From: Betaproteobacteria bacterium UBA6910
GTDB lineage: Bacteria; Pseudomonadota; Gammaproteobacteria; Burkholderiales; UBA6910
DNA: 13,352 bases
Direction: 5' to 3'
NCBI GenBank assembly: GCA_002451065.1
Contig: DKBC01000118.1
Location: forward strand, 1-13,352
Shown here piece after piece: positions 1 through 6,380 of this stretch (its first letter is position 1; every line of letters begins with the position of its first letter). Made by a program: the position numbers and the translations under genes. The notes under the pieces were generated by a model. That model did not search any database, was not told the DNA's origin, and saw only the letters and a list, made by a program, of their open reading frames with translations.

Positions 1-828
1 GGCCACCCCGAGGTGTACATCATCGCGATTCCCGCCTTCGGCGTGGTCTCGCAGGTAATCCCGGCGTTTTCCCGCAAGCCCCTGTTCGGCTACGTATCCA
101 TGGTCTACGCCACCGCCTCCATCGCCGTGCTCTCATTCATGGTGTGGGCGCACCACATGTACACCGTGGGCATGCCGACCGCGGCCCAGCTCTACTACAT
201 GTACGCCACGATGCTGATCGCGGTGCCCACCGGAGTTAAGGTGTTCAACTGGGTGGCCACCATGTGGAAGGGCTCGCTGAGCTTCGAGACCCCGATGCTG
301 TTCGCCTGCGGCTTCCTGTTCCTGTTCACCATGGGCGGCTTTTCAGGACTGGTGCTTTCCATCACTCCGGTGGACATTCAGCTCCATGACACGTATTACG
401 TGGTGGCCCATTTCCATTACGTCATGGTGGCCGGGGCCCTGTTCTCGGCCTTCGCGGGGATCTATTTCTGGCTGCCCAAGTGGACCGGTAAGATGTACAA
501 CGAGACTCTGGGCAAATGGCACTTCTGGCTGTCCATGGTCTTCTTCAACGTGACGTTCTTCGTGCAGCACTTCCTGGGGCTCGCCGGCATGCCGCGCCGG
601 ATTCCGGATTACGCCCTGCAGTTTGCCGACTTCAACAGGATTTCCTCCATCGGCGCCTTCGGCTTCGGCCTCAGCCAGCTGCTTTTCCTGTACATCGTGG
701 TGCAGACCATCCGCAGCGGCAAGAAGGCCCCCGACAGGCCCTGGGAAGGCGCCGACACCCTGGAGTGGACGCACCTCCCTACGCCGGCGCCTTACCACAG
801 CTTCGAGACTGCGCCGGTCGTGAAATGA
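1..828 (+). CDS. ctaD: Cytochrome c oxidase subunit I, aa3 type (3' part; 5' end outside window)
   Basis: This is the catalytic subunit of the haem-copper terminal oxidase, which reduces O2 to water and pumps protons across the inner membrane. The frame is open from base 1, so the N-terminal half is missing. Visible landmarks are the HPEVY motif (bases 4-18; CuB histidine and the cross-linked tyrosine), the HH pair of CuB ligands (151-156), the K-channel lysine in TGVKVFNW (238-240) and HFHY (409-420), which holds the axial histidines of haems a3 and a. The remaining transmembrane helices and a short hydrophilic C-terminal tail follow. The HPEVY and HFHY signatures place it in the aa3/A-type family. 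The D-channel residues lie outside the window. The TGA stop overlaps the ATG of the next small gene, so the genes are probably translationally coupled. Confidence 0.97.
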   Translation, partial: GHPEVYIIAIPAFGVVSQVIPAFSRKPLFGYVSMVYATASIAVLSFMVWAHHMYTVGMPTAAQLYYMYATMLIAVPTGVKVFNWVATMWKGSLSFETPMLFACGFLFLFTMGGFSGLVLSITPVDIQLHDTYYVVAHFHYVMVAGALFSAFAGIYFWLPKWTGKMYNETLGKWHFWLSMVFFNVTFFVQHFLGLAGMPRRIPDYALQFADFNRISSIGAFGFGLSQLLFLYIVVQTIRSGKKAPDRPWEGADTLEWTHLPTPAPYHSFETAPVVK

Positions 829-941
829 TGGCGCGGGAGCCCGCAAACCGTTACGCCAATGCGCGCACGGCGCTCATCCTGGGCTCCATCGCGGCCGCCT
901 TCTTTCTCGGCGTGGTCCTCAAGTACTATCTCCTGCGATGA
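825..941 (+). CDS. Cytochrome oxidase small assembly protein (38 aa, single membrane helix)
   Basis: This is a 38-residue peptide with a short basic N-terminus ([10 protein letters not shown]...), one hydrophobic helix at about residues 15-33 and a KYYLLR tail. It occupies the place between ctaD and ctaG where betaproteobacteria usually carry a tiny membrane protein annotated as a cytochrome oxidase small assembly protein. The exact biochemical role is not known to me. The first ATG (825) overlaps the ctaD stop as ATGA; a second ATG follows at 828, and either could be used. The stop overlaps the ctaG start as a second ATGA (938-941). This head-to-tail coupling on both sides, the conserved position and the hydrophobic profile are the reasons to call it a real gene despite its length. 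Confidence 0.75.
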   Translation: MMAREPANRYANARTALILGSIAAAFFLGVVLKYYLLR

Positions 942-1489
942 GCGCGGCCCGGGAAAATCAGGCGATGCTGCGGAGGCTGGTCGTCATGGCCCTGGTCATG
1001 TTCGGCTTCGGCTTCGCCTTGGTGCCTTTCTACCAGAAGATCTGCGAGGTGACCGGCATCAACGACTTGGGCAAGCCCGATGAGCTGTCGCTCAATACCC
1101 AGGTGGACGTTTCCCGCACCCTCGTTATCGAGTTCGACGCCAACGTGCGCGACCTGCCCTGGGAATTCCGGCCTCTCACGCGCAGCATCAAGGCGCACCC
1201 CGGGGAAATGGTGCAGGTGGTCTACGAGGTGAGAAACAACTCTTCGGCGCCCATCGTCGGGCAGGCGGTGCCCAGTTACGGTCCCGGCCTTGCCGCCCAG
1301 TACATGAAGAAGCTGGAATGCTTCTGCTTCACCCGCCAGGCGCTGGCGCCGGGCGAAACCAAAAAGATGCCGGTCCAATTCGTGGTGGAAGCCGGCCTCC
1401 CCTCCGACGTGAGCACGATCACCCTGTCCTATACCTTCTTCGAGCTCAAGGGCGCGGGTGTCGCGGCCGGAGGCCCCAATGCAGGCTGA
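938..1489 (+). CDS. ctaG: Cytochrome c oxidase assembly protein CtaG/Cox11 (CuB insertion)
   Basis: This 183-residue membrane-anchored copper chaperone of the Cox11 family delivers copper to the CuB site of subunit I. The N-terminal transmembrane helix spans about residues 12-31 and runs into the family motif VPFYQKICEVTG with Cys36. The periplasmic beta-sandwich domain follows, with the copper-binding CFC motif at Cys128-Phe-Cys130 (context LECFCF). Length and motif spacing are normal for the family. The ATG overlaps the stop of the small assembly gene (ATGA), and the C-terminal end overlaps the DUF2970 gene by 11 bases, so this is a tightly coupled part of the oxidase operon. The C-terminal 10 residues are glycine- and alanine-rich and probably unstructured. 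Confidence 0.96.
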   Translation: MSAARENQAMLRRLVVMALVMFGFGFALVPFYQKICEVTGINDLGKPDELSLNTQVDVSRTLVIEFDANVRDLPWEFRPLTRSIKAHPGEMVQVVYEVRNNSSAPIVGQAVPSYGPGLAAQYMKKLECFCFTRQALAPGETKKMPVQFVVEAGLPSDVSTITLSYTFFELKGAGVAAGGPNAG

Positions 1490-1700
1490 CGCGGCGATGG
1501 GCGAGGACGGGCAGGAGCCGCCGAAGGCCGGTCCGCTGCACGCGGCCAAGACCGTGCTTTGGGCGTTCTTCGGCGTACGCAAACGCTCCGACCACGAGTC
1601 CGTGTCCCTGACCCCGGCCCAGATCATCGTGGCGGCGCTCATCGGCGGAGCGCTGTTCGTCCTGAGCATCATCACCGTGGTGCAGCTGGTGCTGCCCTGA
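1479..1700 (+). CDS. DUF2970 family membrane protein of the cox operon (73 aa)
   Basis: This small protein has a hydrophilic N-terminus, the motif VLWAFFGVRKRSDHE (about residues 26-40) and one C-terminal transmembrane helix at about 48-70 ending in VVQLVLP. The motif plus single helix is what I associate with DUF2970, found between ctaG and coxC in betaproteobacterial oxidase operons; its molecular function is unknown and a role in oxidase assembly or stability is inferred from position. I chose the ATG at 1479 because a GGAGG ribosome binding site (1469-1473) sits 5 bases upstream. That start overlaps the ctaG stop by 11 bases. A GTG at 1458 and an ATG at 1497 in the same frame have less support. 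Confidence 0.85.
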   Translation: MQADAAMGEDGQEPPKAGPLHAAKTVLWAFFGVRKRSDHESVSLTPAQIIVAALIGGALFVLSIITVVQLVLP

Positions 1701-1739
1701 GGAAGCCGCACAAAACAAGTTACGTCTGAGGAGAAACGT

Positions 1740-2591
1740 ATGGCGAGTCATGCTGGCAAAGGCTATTTCTTCCCGGGGCCCTCCACCTGGCCCATCACCG
1801 GCTCCGTGGGCATCGGCCTCGTCGGGCTCGGGGCCGCCCTCGCCGTCAACGGCATGACCATGGGTTTCATTCTCCTGGCAGCCGGCCTGGGCGTAGTCAT
1901 CTACATGATGTTCGGCTGGTTCGGGACCGTGGTCCACGAGAGCGAGGGAGGGCAGTACGACCGCCAGGTGGACCGCTCCTACCGCTGGAGCATGACCTGG
2001 TTCATCTTCTCCGAGGTCATGTTCTTCGCCGCGTTCTTCGGCGCCCTGTTCTACATGCGGGTGCTGTCGGTGCCCTGGCTCGGCGACCTGGATCAGAAGC
2101 TGCTTTGGCCGGACTTCGCCGCCGCCTGGCCCACGGCAGGCCCCGGCGCCGAGGCCCAGTTCACGCCCATGGGGGCCTGGGGCATTCCGGCCATCAACAC
2201 CCTGCTGCTGCTCTCTTCCGGTGTCACGGTGACCTGGGCTCACTGGGCGCTGAAGCGCGGGGACCGCGCCGTGCTCAAGCTCGGCCTGTTTCTCACCATC
2301 GCCCTGGGCGTGACGTTCCTCGGATTCCAGTTCTACGAGTACGGCCACGCTTACGCCGACCTCAACCTCAAGCTCACCAGCGGCGCCTACGGCTCCACGT
2401 TTTTCATGCTCACCGGCTTCCACGGCATGCACGTCACCCTGGGGGTGATCATGCTCACCGTGATGTTCTTCCGGGTCCTCGCCGGGCATTTCACGCCGGA
2501 CCACCATTTCGCCTTCGAGGGCGTGTCCTGGTACTGGCACTTCGTGGACGTGGTTTGGCTGGGACTGTTCATTTTCGTCTACTGGCTGTAG
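1740..2591 (+). CDS. coxC: Cytochrome c oxidase subunit III
   Basis: Subunit III (also called ctaE) is the 283-residue, roughly seven-helix non-catalytic core subunit that stabilises subunit I and its proton uptake. Recognisable segments include GWFGTVVHESEGGQYDRQVDRSYRWSM in the first loop region, the conserved glutamate in FSEVMFF (Glu92), the WAHWAL segment, the QFYEY segment, GFHGMHVTLG and the C-terminal histidine-rich HHFAFEGVSWYWHFVDVVW motif before the last helix. A GAGGAG ribosome binding site (1728-1733) lies 6 bases before the ATG, stronger than at the upstream coupled genes. A 39-base gap separates it from the DUF2970 gene. A strong terminator follows 20 bases after the stop, so coxC is the last gene of this transcript. 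Confidence 0.97.
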   Translation: MASHAGKGYFFPGPSTWPITGSVGIGLVGLGAALAVNGMTMGFILLAAGLGVVIYMMFGWFGTVVHESEGGQYDRQVDRSYRWSMTWFIFSEVMFFAAFFGALFYMRVLSVPWLGDLDQKLLWPDFAAAWPTAGPGAEAQFTPMGAWGIPAINTLLLLSSGVTVTWAHWALKRGDRAVLKLGLFLTIALGVTFLGFQFYEYGHAYADLNLKLTSGAYGSTFFMLTGFHGMHVTLGVIMLTVMFFRVLAGHFTPDHHFAFEGVSWYWHFVDVVWLGLFIFVYWL

Positions 2592-2611
2592 GCGGGAAAA
2601 CGCAATGCCAC

Positions 2612-2649
2612 CAGGCCGCGCGCCGGCAACGGCGCGCGGCCTGTTTTTT
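2612..2649 (+). terminator. Strong rho-independent terminator after coxC
   Basis: A perfect 14-bp inverted repeat (2612-2625 with 2630-2643) encloses a GCAA tetraloop and is followed at once by six T residues (2644-2649). It ends the ctaD-coxC transcript. On the opposite strand the flank has only a broken T-run, so termination of the convergent DUF2909 gene here is possible but less clear. Confidence 0.95.
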
Positions 2650-2660
2650 CGGCTGGGAAA

Positions 2661-2858
2661 CTACTGGATCTTGCCCGGGATGAGGCCGAGCCAGAAGCTG
2701 ACCATCAGGAAAACGAACAGGGCGACCGAGAGGGCGATGCGCACGGTGAGGGCGCGCACCGTGCGCTCGGTCTGGCCTTTGTCGCGCACCAGGAAAACCA
2801 GCCCGGAGAACAGGCTGCCGACGATGGCGATGAAGGCGACGATGACAAGATATTTCAT
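2661..2858 (-). CDS. DUF2909 twin-transmembrane protein (65 aa)
   Basis: This short protein has two hydrophobic helices, about residues 2-23 and 41-60, joined by a charged loop (RDKGQTERTVRALTVR). Sequence and architecture match the twin-transmembrane DUF2909 family, commonly found inside betaproteobacterial cytochrome oxidase loci on the strand opposite to the cox genes. Function is unknown; an accessory role in oxidase biogenesis is only inferred from location. I chose the internal ATG at 2858 (MKYLVIVAF...) rather than an in-frame ATG at 2912, because the extra 18 residues are hydrophilic, unlike the family start, and a candidate promoter lies inside that stretch. No good ribosome binding site is visible before the chosen start. 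Confidence 0.8.
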   Translation of the reverse strand: MKYLVIVAFIAIVGSLFSGLVFLVRDKGQTERTVRALTVRIALSVALFVFLMVSFWLGLIPGKIQ

Positions 2859-2882
2859 GGGGGATGCCGTGTTTCCGGGATC

Positions 2883-2912
2883 AGTGTAGCGAAGTTTCCG
2901 GGGATGCACCAA
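2883..2912 (-). promoter_or_regulatory. Candidate sigma-70 promoter for the DUF2909 gene
   Basis: On the minus strand TTGGTG (-35, 2907-2912) is separated by 18 bases from TACACT (-10, 2883-2888, context GCTACACT), placing a start about 20 bases before the DUF2909 ATG. The -35 box matches the consensus at only three positions, so this is a pattern match only. The element ends 2 bases before the divergent SURF1 start codon. Confidence 0.4.
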
Positions 2913-2914
2913 TC

Positions 2915-3634
2915 ATGCGCGTGGGAAGCTTCGTGTTCCAGCCGTCCCTATGGCCGACTGCCGCCGCTGCGGCAACCATCGTGCTCATGATTTACCTGGG
3001 TTTATGGCAGGTGGGCCGCGGGGAAGAGAAGCAGCGACTGCAGGACCGGTATGACGCCATGGCGAAGGAGCCGGCGGTCGCCATGCCGGAGACGCCGGTG
3101 GCGGCCGACGATTACCGCTATCGCCGGGTGGAGGCGGAGGGTGTTTACGAGCCGCGCTACATGATCCTGCTGGACAACCGGATCCGGCGTGGGCGCGTGG
3201 GCTACGAAGTGGTGATGCCGCTGCGCCTTGGCGAGAGTCCCGTGCACCTGCTGGTGAACCGGGGCTGGGTCCCAGCGGGACAGACGCGGGACGACTTGCC
3301 CGAAGTGACGACTCCGTCGGAAAGGGTCAAGGTCTCGGGAGTCGCAGTGGTGCCCACGGACAAGATCCTGGAACTTTCCGAGATCACGCGGGAAGGAAAG
3401 GTGTGGGAGAACCTGGTGCTTGACCGTTACCGGGTGGCGTTCCCCGTGGAAATCCAGCCGGTGGTGCTGCAGCAGACGAGCGAGGCCGACGACGGACTGG
3501 TGCGCGAATGGGAGCGGCCGGATGCGGGTGTGGTTAAGCACCAGGCCCGCGCTTTCACCTGGTTCGTGATCGGGGCGGTGGTGTTCGCGATCTGGATGGG
3601 ACTCAATGTCAGAAGAAGCGGTCGGGAAGGGTAG
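2915..3634 (+). CDS. SURF1 family cytochrome oxidase biogenesis protein
   Basis: This 239-residue SURF1/Shy1 family protein is an inner-membrane factor that helps assemble haem into subunit I of aa3 oxidases. The family plan is visible: an N-terminal helix (about residues 15-32) ending in the LGLWQVGR motif, a central periplasmic domain with DNRIRRGRVGYEVV and LLVNRGWVP, and a C-terminal KHQARAFTWF motif leading into a second helix (about 213-230). I chose the ATG at 2915, which gives the canonical start (MRVGSFVFQPSLWPT...). A longer in-frame start at 2864 would add 17 residues that do not look like the family and would overlap the divergent promoter region. The 3' end overlaps the next gene by 29 bases, indicating co-transcription. 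I found no convincing promoter of its own. Confidence 0.93.
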   Translation: MRVGSFVFQPSLWPTAAAAATIVLMIYLGLWQVGRGEEKQRLQDRYDAMAKEPAVAMPETPVAADDYRYRRVEAEGVYEPRYMILLDNRIRRGRVGYEVVMPLRLGESPVHLLVNRGWVPAGQTRDDLPEVTTPSERVKVSGVAVVPTDKILELSEITREGKVWENLVLDRYRVAFPVEIQPVVLQQTSEADDGLVREWERPDAGVVKHQARAFTWFVIGAVVFAIWMGLNVRRSGREG

Positions 3635-4184
3635 GATCAAGCTGGTGCTGCTGGGCACCGTGTTGTCCCTGCCGGTGCTCGCGGCATACCTGCTCTATTT
3701 CTTCGGTCCGCCAGTAGACAAGACGGTCAACTATGGCGAGCTGATCGAGCCGGTGGCGCTGCCCGATCCGCAACTTCGGCTTCTTGGCGGCCGCGCCTTT
3801 CGCTTGAGCGAGCTCCGGGGCAAGTGGGTGATGCTCCAGGCCGCGGCCGGGGCCTGCGACGAGGGCTGCCAGGCCAGGCTGTATGCCATGCGCCAGGTGC
3901 GCAAGATCCAGGGCAAGGAAATGCACCGCATCGAACGCGTGTGGATCGTGAGTGATGGCGAAGCGCCGGCGCCGCCGCTGGTGTCCGACTACGAGGGCAC
4001 CCGGATCGTGACCGGGGGCGGCGAGGCGATTTTGGCGGCGCTCCCGGCGAAGGGATCTCCCGCCGACCACATCTTCATCATCGACCCCCTCGGGAACCTT
4101 ATGCTGCGCTTTCCCAAGGACGCCGATCCCAGTCGCATGAAGAAGGACATCGGGCGCCTGCTCAAGGTCTCGCGTGTCGGCTAG
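3606..4184 (+). CDS. Membrane-anchored SCO/thioredoxin-like protein of the cox cluster
   Basis: This 192-residue protein has an N-terminal transmembrane anchor (about residues 11-32) and a probable periplasmic thioredoxin-like domain. It resembles a divergent SCO protein. A strand-loop segment GKWVMLQAAAGACDEGC carries a CxxxC pair (Cys84, Cys88) where SCO has its copper-binding CxxxC, and ADHIFIIDPLGNLMLRF (Asp154, His155) corresponds to the SCO DH-metal-ligand strand. In betaproteobacteria a protein like this commonly sits after SURF1 and is annotated as hypothetical or as a cytochrome oxidase assembly protein. A thiol-disulfide or copper-handling role in oxidase maturation is inferred. The start overlaps SURF1 by 29 bases and has only a weak GGGA upstream. 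Family membership is moderately sure; the role is not. Confidence 0.8.
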   Translation: MSEEAVGKGRIKLVLLGTVLSLPVLAAYLLYFFGPPVDKTVNYGELIEPVALPDPQLRLLGGRAFRLSELRGKWVMLQAAAGACDEGCQARLYAMRQVRKIQGKEMHRIERVWIVSDGEAPAPPLVSDYEGTRIVTGGGEAILAALPAKGSPADHIFIIDPLGNLMLRFPKDADPSRMKKDIGRLLKVSRVG

Positions 4185-4212
4185 GTGAGCAGACGGAAAG
4201 GGATGCTTGTGC

Positions 4213-4242
4213 TTTATCCGGGTCCGCGAGCGATGCTAGAAT
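4213..4242 (+). promoter_or_regulatory. Probable sigma-70 promoter for ctaB-sco
   Basis: TTTATC (4213-4218) lies 18 bases before TAGAAT (4237-4242, context GATGCTAGAATCCC) in the 97-base gap before ctaB. The -10 box matches TATAAT at five of six positions and has the GCTAGAAT context often seen in betaproteobacteria. Transcription would start about 32 bases upstream of the ctaB ATG. The -35 box is weak. Confidence 0.6.
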
Positions 4243-4281
4243 CCCGACTCGCCCGCTAAACCATTCACCAACCTCGCGACC

Positions 4282-5175
4282 ATGCTTGGCAGCCTAACCT
4301 GGCAGCAGACCACCTCCCGATTCCAGCAGTTCTACCAGCTCACCAAGCCGCGAGTGGTGTCCCTCATCGTGTTCACGGCGGTGATCGGCATGTTCCTGGC
4401 GGCGCCCGGCATGGTGGCGCCGCAGATCCTGGTGTTCGGCACCTTGGGTATCGCCTTGGTGGCGGGAGCGGCGGCGGCCGTCAACTGCTTGGTGGAGCGG
4501 AGTATCGACGCCGTCATGACCCGCACTCGCTGGCGCCCGCTGCCCAGCGGGCGCATCACCCCCGGCGAGACCCTCGCGTTCGCCGCGGTGATCGGCGGTA
4601 CCGGCCTGGCCATGCTGTACTTCCTGGTGAATCCGCTCACCATGTGGCTCACTCTGGCCACCTTCGTCGGCTACGCGATCATCTACACCCTGCTGCTCAA
4701 GCCCGCCACGCCCCAGAACATTGTGATCGGCGGGGCCTCCGGCGCCATGCCACCGGTGCTCGGATGGGCGGCGGTGACCGGCGGCGTGTCCCATGACGCT
4801 CTGCTGCTGTTCCTGATCATCTTTACCTGGACGCCGCCTCATTTCTGGTCTCTGGCCCTGTTCCGGCGCAACGAATACGCGAAGGCCGGCGTGCCCATGC
4901 TGCCCGTGACCCACGGGGAGCGTTTTACGCGCCTGCACGTGCTGCTCTACACCGCGATCCTGGTGGCGGTGAGCGTGCTGCCCTTCGCTACCCGCATGAG
5001 CGGCTGGATCTACCTGGTATCGGCCCTGGCGCTGGGGGGGGTGTTCCTGGTCCATGCCTGGCGCATACACACGGATTACAGTGACGCGCTGGCCCGCAGG
5101 ACCTTCCGCTACTCGATTGCCTATCTTTCCTTCCTGTTCGCCGCCCTGCTGGTGGATCACTACGTCCGGCTCTGA
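4282..5175 (+). CDS. ctaB: Protohaem IX farnesyltransferase (haem O synthase)
   Basis: This 297-residue polytopic UbiA-superfamily prenyltransferase (CtaB/CyoE/COX10) transfers a farnesyl group from farnesyl diphosphate to protohaem, making haem O, the precursor of the haem A used by aa3 oxidase. The first prenyl-diphosphate-binding loop runs from Asn68 through Asp76 to [12 protein letters not shown] (about 81-92). The second conserved region reads [13 protein letters not shown] followed by [11 protein letters not shown]. About nine hydrophobic helices are evident. The N-terminal [17 protein letters not shown] segment is typical. Unlike the usual arrangement, no haem A synthase gene precedes it; instead it has a 97-base leader with a promoter candidate. 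An eight-G run (5034-5041) lies inside the 3' part. The sco gene starts 37 bases after the stop, so the two are probably co-transcribed. Confidence 0.97.
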   Translation: MLGSLTWQQTTSRFQQFYQLTKPRVVSLIVFTAVIGMFLAAPGMVAPQILVFGTLGIALVAGAAAAVNCLVERSIDAVMTRTRWRPLPSGRITPGETLAFAAVIGGTGLAMLYFLVNPLTMWLTLATFVGYAIIYTLLLKPATPQNIVIGGASGAMPPVLGWAAVTGGVSHDALLLFLIIFTWTPPHFWSLALFRRNEYAKAGVPMLPVTHGERFTRLHVLLYTAILVAVSVLPFATRMSGWIYLVSALALGGVFLVHAWRIHTDYSDALARRTFRYSIAYLSFLFAALLVDHYVRL

Positions 5176-5211
5176 GCAACCCCGCCGCGCGGCGACGGCG
5201 CCCTCCGGCTG

Positions 5212-5790
5212 ATGAAGCGATTACTGTTCCTGTTGCTGGCGGTTGCACTGCTCGCGGGCTGCGGCGAACCCAAGCCCCAGTTCACGTCCACCGACGTCTC
5301 GGGGCTGAACTTCAGCGGCGACTTCCAGCTCACCGATCACAACGGCAAGCCGCGCACCCTGGCCGATTTCCGGGGCAAGGTGGTGGTGATGTTCTTCGGC
5401 TACACCCACTGCCCCGATGTCTGCCCCACCACCATGGCTGACTTGGCGGCCGCCATGAAAAAGCTGGGTGCGGAGGCGGACCGGGTCCAGGTGCTGTTCG
5501 TGACCGTGGACCCGGAGCGGGACACGCCGGAGCTGCTGGGCAAGTATGTCCCAGCTTTCCATCCCGGCTTCCTCGGTCTGCGCGGCAGCCCGGAGGCGAC
5601 CGAGCGCACCGCCAAGGATTTCAAGATCCTGTATCAGAAGCAGCCGGGCCAGACTCCCGGGACCTACACGGTGGATCATTCCGCGGGCAGCTTCGTGTTC
5701 GACACCCAGGGGCGATTGCGACTTTACGTGAGCTATGGCCAGGGACCCGAGGTTTTCGCCCATGACATTGGCCTGTTGCTGCGGGACTGA
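5212..5790 (+). CDS. SCO1/SenC family copper chaperone, predicted lipoprotein
   Basis: This 192-residue SCO protein has a thioredoxin fold that delivers copper to, or reduces the thiols of, the CuA site of oxidase subunit II. The N-terminus is a lipoprotein signal peptide with lipobox LLAGC, so Cys17 would be the lipidated residue and the protein would be membrane-tethered in the periplasm. The copper ligands are all present: Cys67 and Cys71 in THCPDVCP, and His156 in TVDHSAG. The segments FVTVDPERDTPELL and FVFDTQGRLRLY are typical of the family. No strong ribosome binding site is seen before the ATG; the gene probably depends on ctaB transcription. It is the last oxidase-related gene in the window. 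Confidence 0.95.
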   Translation: MKRLLFLLLAVALLAGCGEPKPQFTSTDVSGLNFSGDFQLTDHNGKPRTLADFRGKVVVMFFGYTHCPDVCPTTMADLAAAMKKLGAEADRVQVLFVTVDPERDTPELLGKYVPAFHPGFLGLRGSPEATERTAKDFKILYQKQPGQTPGTYTVDHSAGSFVFDTQGRLRLYVSYGQGPEVFAHDIGLLLRD

Positions 5791-6044
5791 GCCCCGGTTT
5801 CGCTGCCTGCTCCGGCGCCGGGCCGATTTACTCGCGGCTGAGCGGGTCCCGGAACACCCGAGCTCTTGCGGTCCGTTGTGTGCACGAATTCGGCTTATTC
5901 CAGGGCGGCGGATGCTCCCGAAGTCCGAGCGGGGATACGGCAACGGGTGGCGGGCCGCGTCGCTTCGGCCGCGCGGGACACGAAAACCCGGGTTATCATA
6001 AGGCTGCACGGCCATTCATCTGCCACAACCAGGGAGACGCTCCG
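5791..6044 (+). other. Non-coding interval between sco and the acidic-protein gene
   Basis: The 254 bases hold no convincing reading frame. No clear rho-independent terminator for ctaB-sco is visible; the only palindrome near the stop is the short CCGGCGCCGG. Close to the downstream gene GTTATCATAAGG (around 5991-6002) includes a possible -10 box TATCAT, but no matching -35 box was found. The interval probably contains the promoter of the acidic-protein gene. Confidence 0.4.
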
Positions 6045-6287
6045 ATGAAGTATTACGTGCTCACGGTTTATGACGGCACCGACCCCGCGCTCTCGGAGGC
6101 TTTCACCGACGAGAGCGAGCGGGACGAGGAGGCCGTGGAAATGCTGCACGAGACCGACCCCGACGAGGACGCGGTGTTCTGTCTCGATGTGGACGACGAC
6201 GGCGCGGTGGACATCTACCGCTACGAGCCAAGGGACGTGGAAGAGGAGGGAGAAGAGGAGCCGGAATCGGACCGCTACGAGGACTGA
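6045..6287 (+). CDS. Hyperacidic small protein of unknown function (80 aa)
   Basis: I do not recognise the family. The ATG at 6045 is preceded by AGGGAGA (6031-6037) at 7 bases. The protein begins with a hydrophobic strand-like segment (MKYYVLTVYDG), has a mixed middle (AVFCLDVDDDGAVDIYRYEP) and ends in an acidic tail rich in glutamate. By my count 32 of 80 residues are Asp or Glu against five Lys/Arg, giving a net charge near -27. It is probably cytosolic, with no signal peptide or membrane helix. A clear terminator follows, so it may be monocistronic. Possibilities include a nucleic-acid mimic, a metal or cation buffer, or a partner of a basic protein; none is supported by a motif. The good ribosome binding site and terminator make a real gene likely. 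Confidence 0.7.
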   Translation: MKYYVLTVYDGTDPALSEAFTDESERDEEAVEMLHETDPDEDAVFCLDVDDDGAVDIYRYEPRDVEEEGEEEPESDRYED

Positions 6288-6330
6288 CCCGGCGTCCGCC
6301 ATCGTTCCCCCGTCCATGGTTTCTTCTGTG

Positions 6331-6358
6331 AAAAGGCGCCCCCCGCGGGCGCTTTTTT
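6331..6358 (+). terminator. Rho-independent terminator after the acidic-protein gene
   Basis: GCGCCC (6336-6341) pairs with GGGCGC (6347-6352) around a 5-base loop. The stem is extended by A-T pairs between 6331-6334 and the T-run, with six T residues at 6353-6358. It lies 43 bases after the acidic-protein stop and only 22 bases before the transporter start. Confidence 0.9.
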
Positions 6359-6380
6359 GTGAGATTCGAGTCGCCGTGAA

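Noticed and set aside
1446..2540. Long open frame on the minus strand opposite coxC and the DUF2970 gene
   Set aside because: The translation is rich in His, Gly, Glu and Arg with no recognisable domain. It is what GC-rich DNA gives opposite a real gene, and coxC is unambiguous on the plus strand.
2864..2914. Longer SURF1 start
   Set aside because: The added residues do not resemble SURF1 N-termini and lie in the divergent promoter region. The ATG at 2915 gives the expected start.
5807..5823. CCGGCGCCGG palindrome after sco considered as a terminator
   Set aside because: It is a short self-complementary GC run without a usable loop or a following T-run.
5880..6044. N-terminal extension of the acidic protein
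   Set aside because: The extra residues are Gly/Arg-rich and unlike the rest of the protein. A good ribosome binding site precedes the ATG at 6045.
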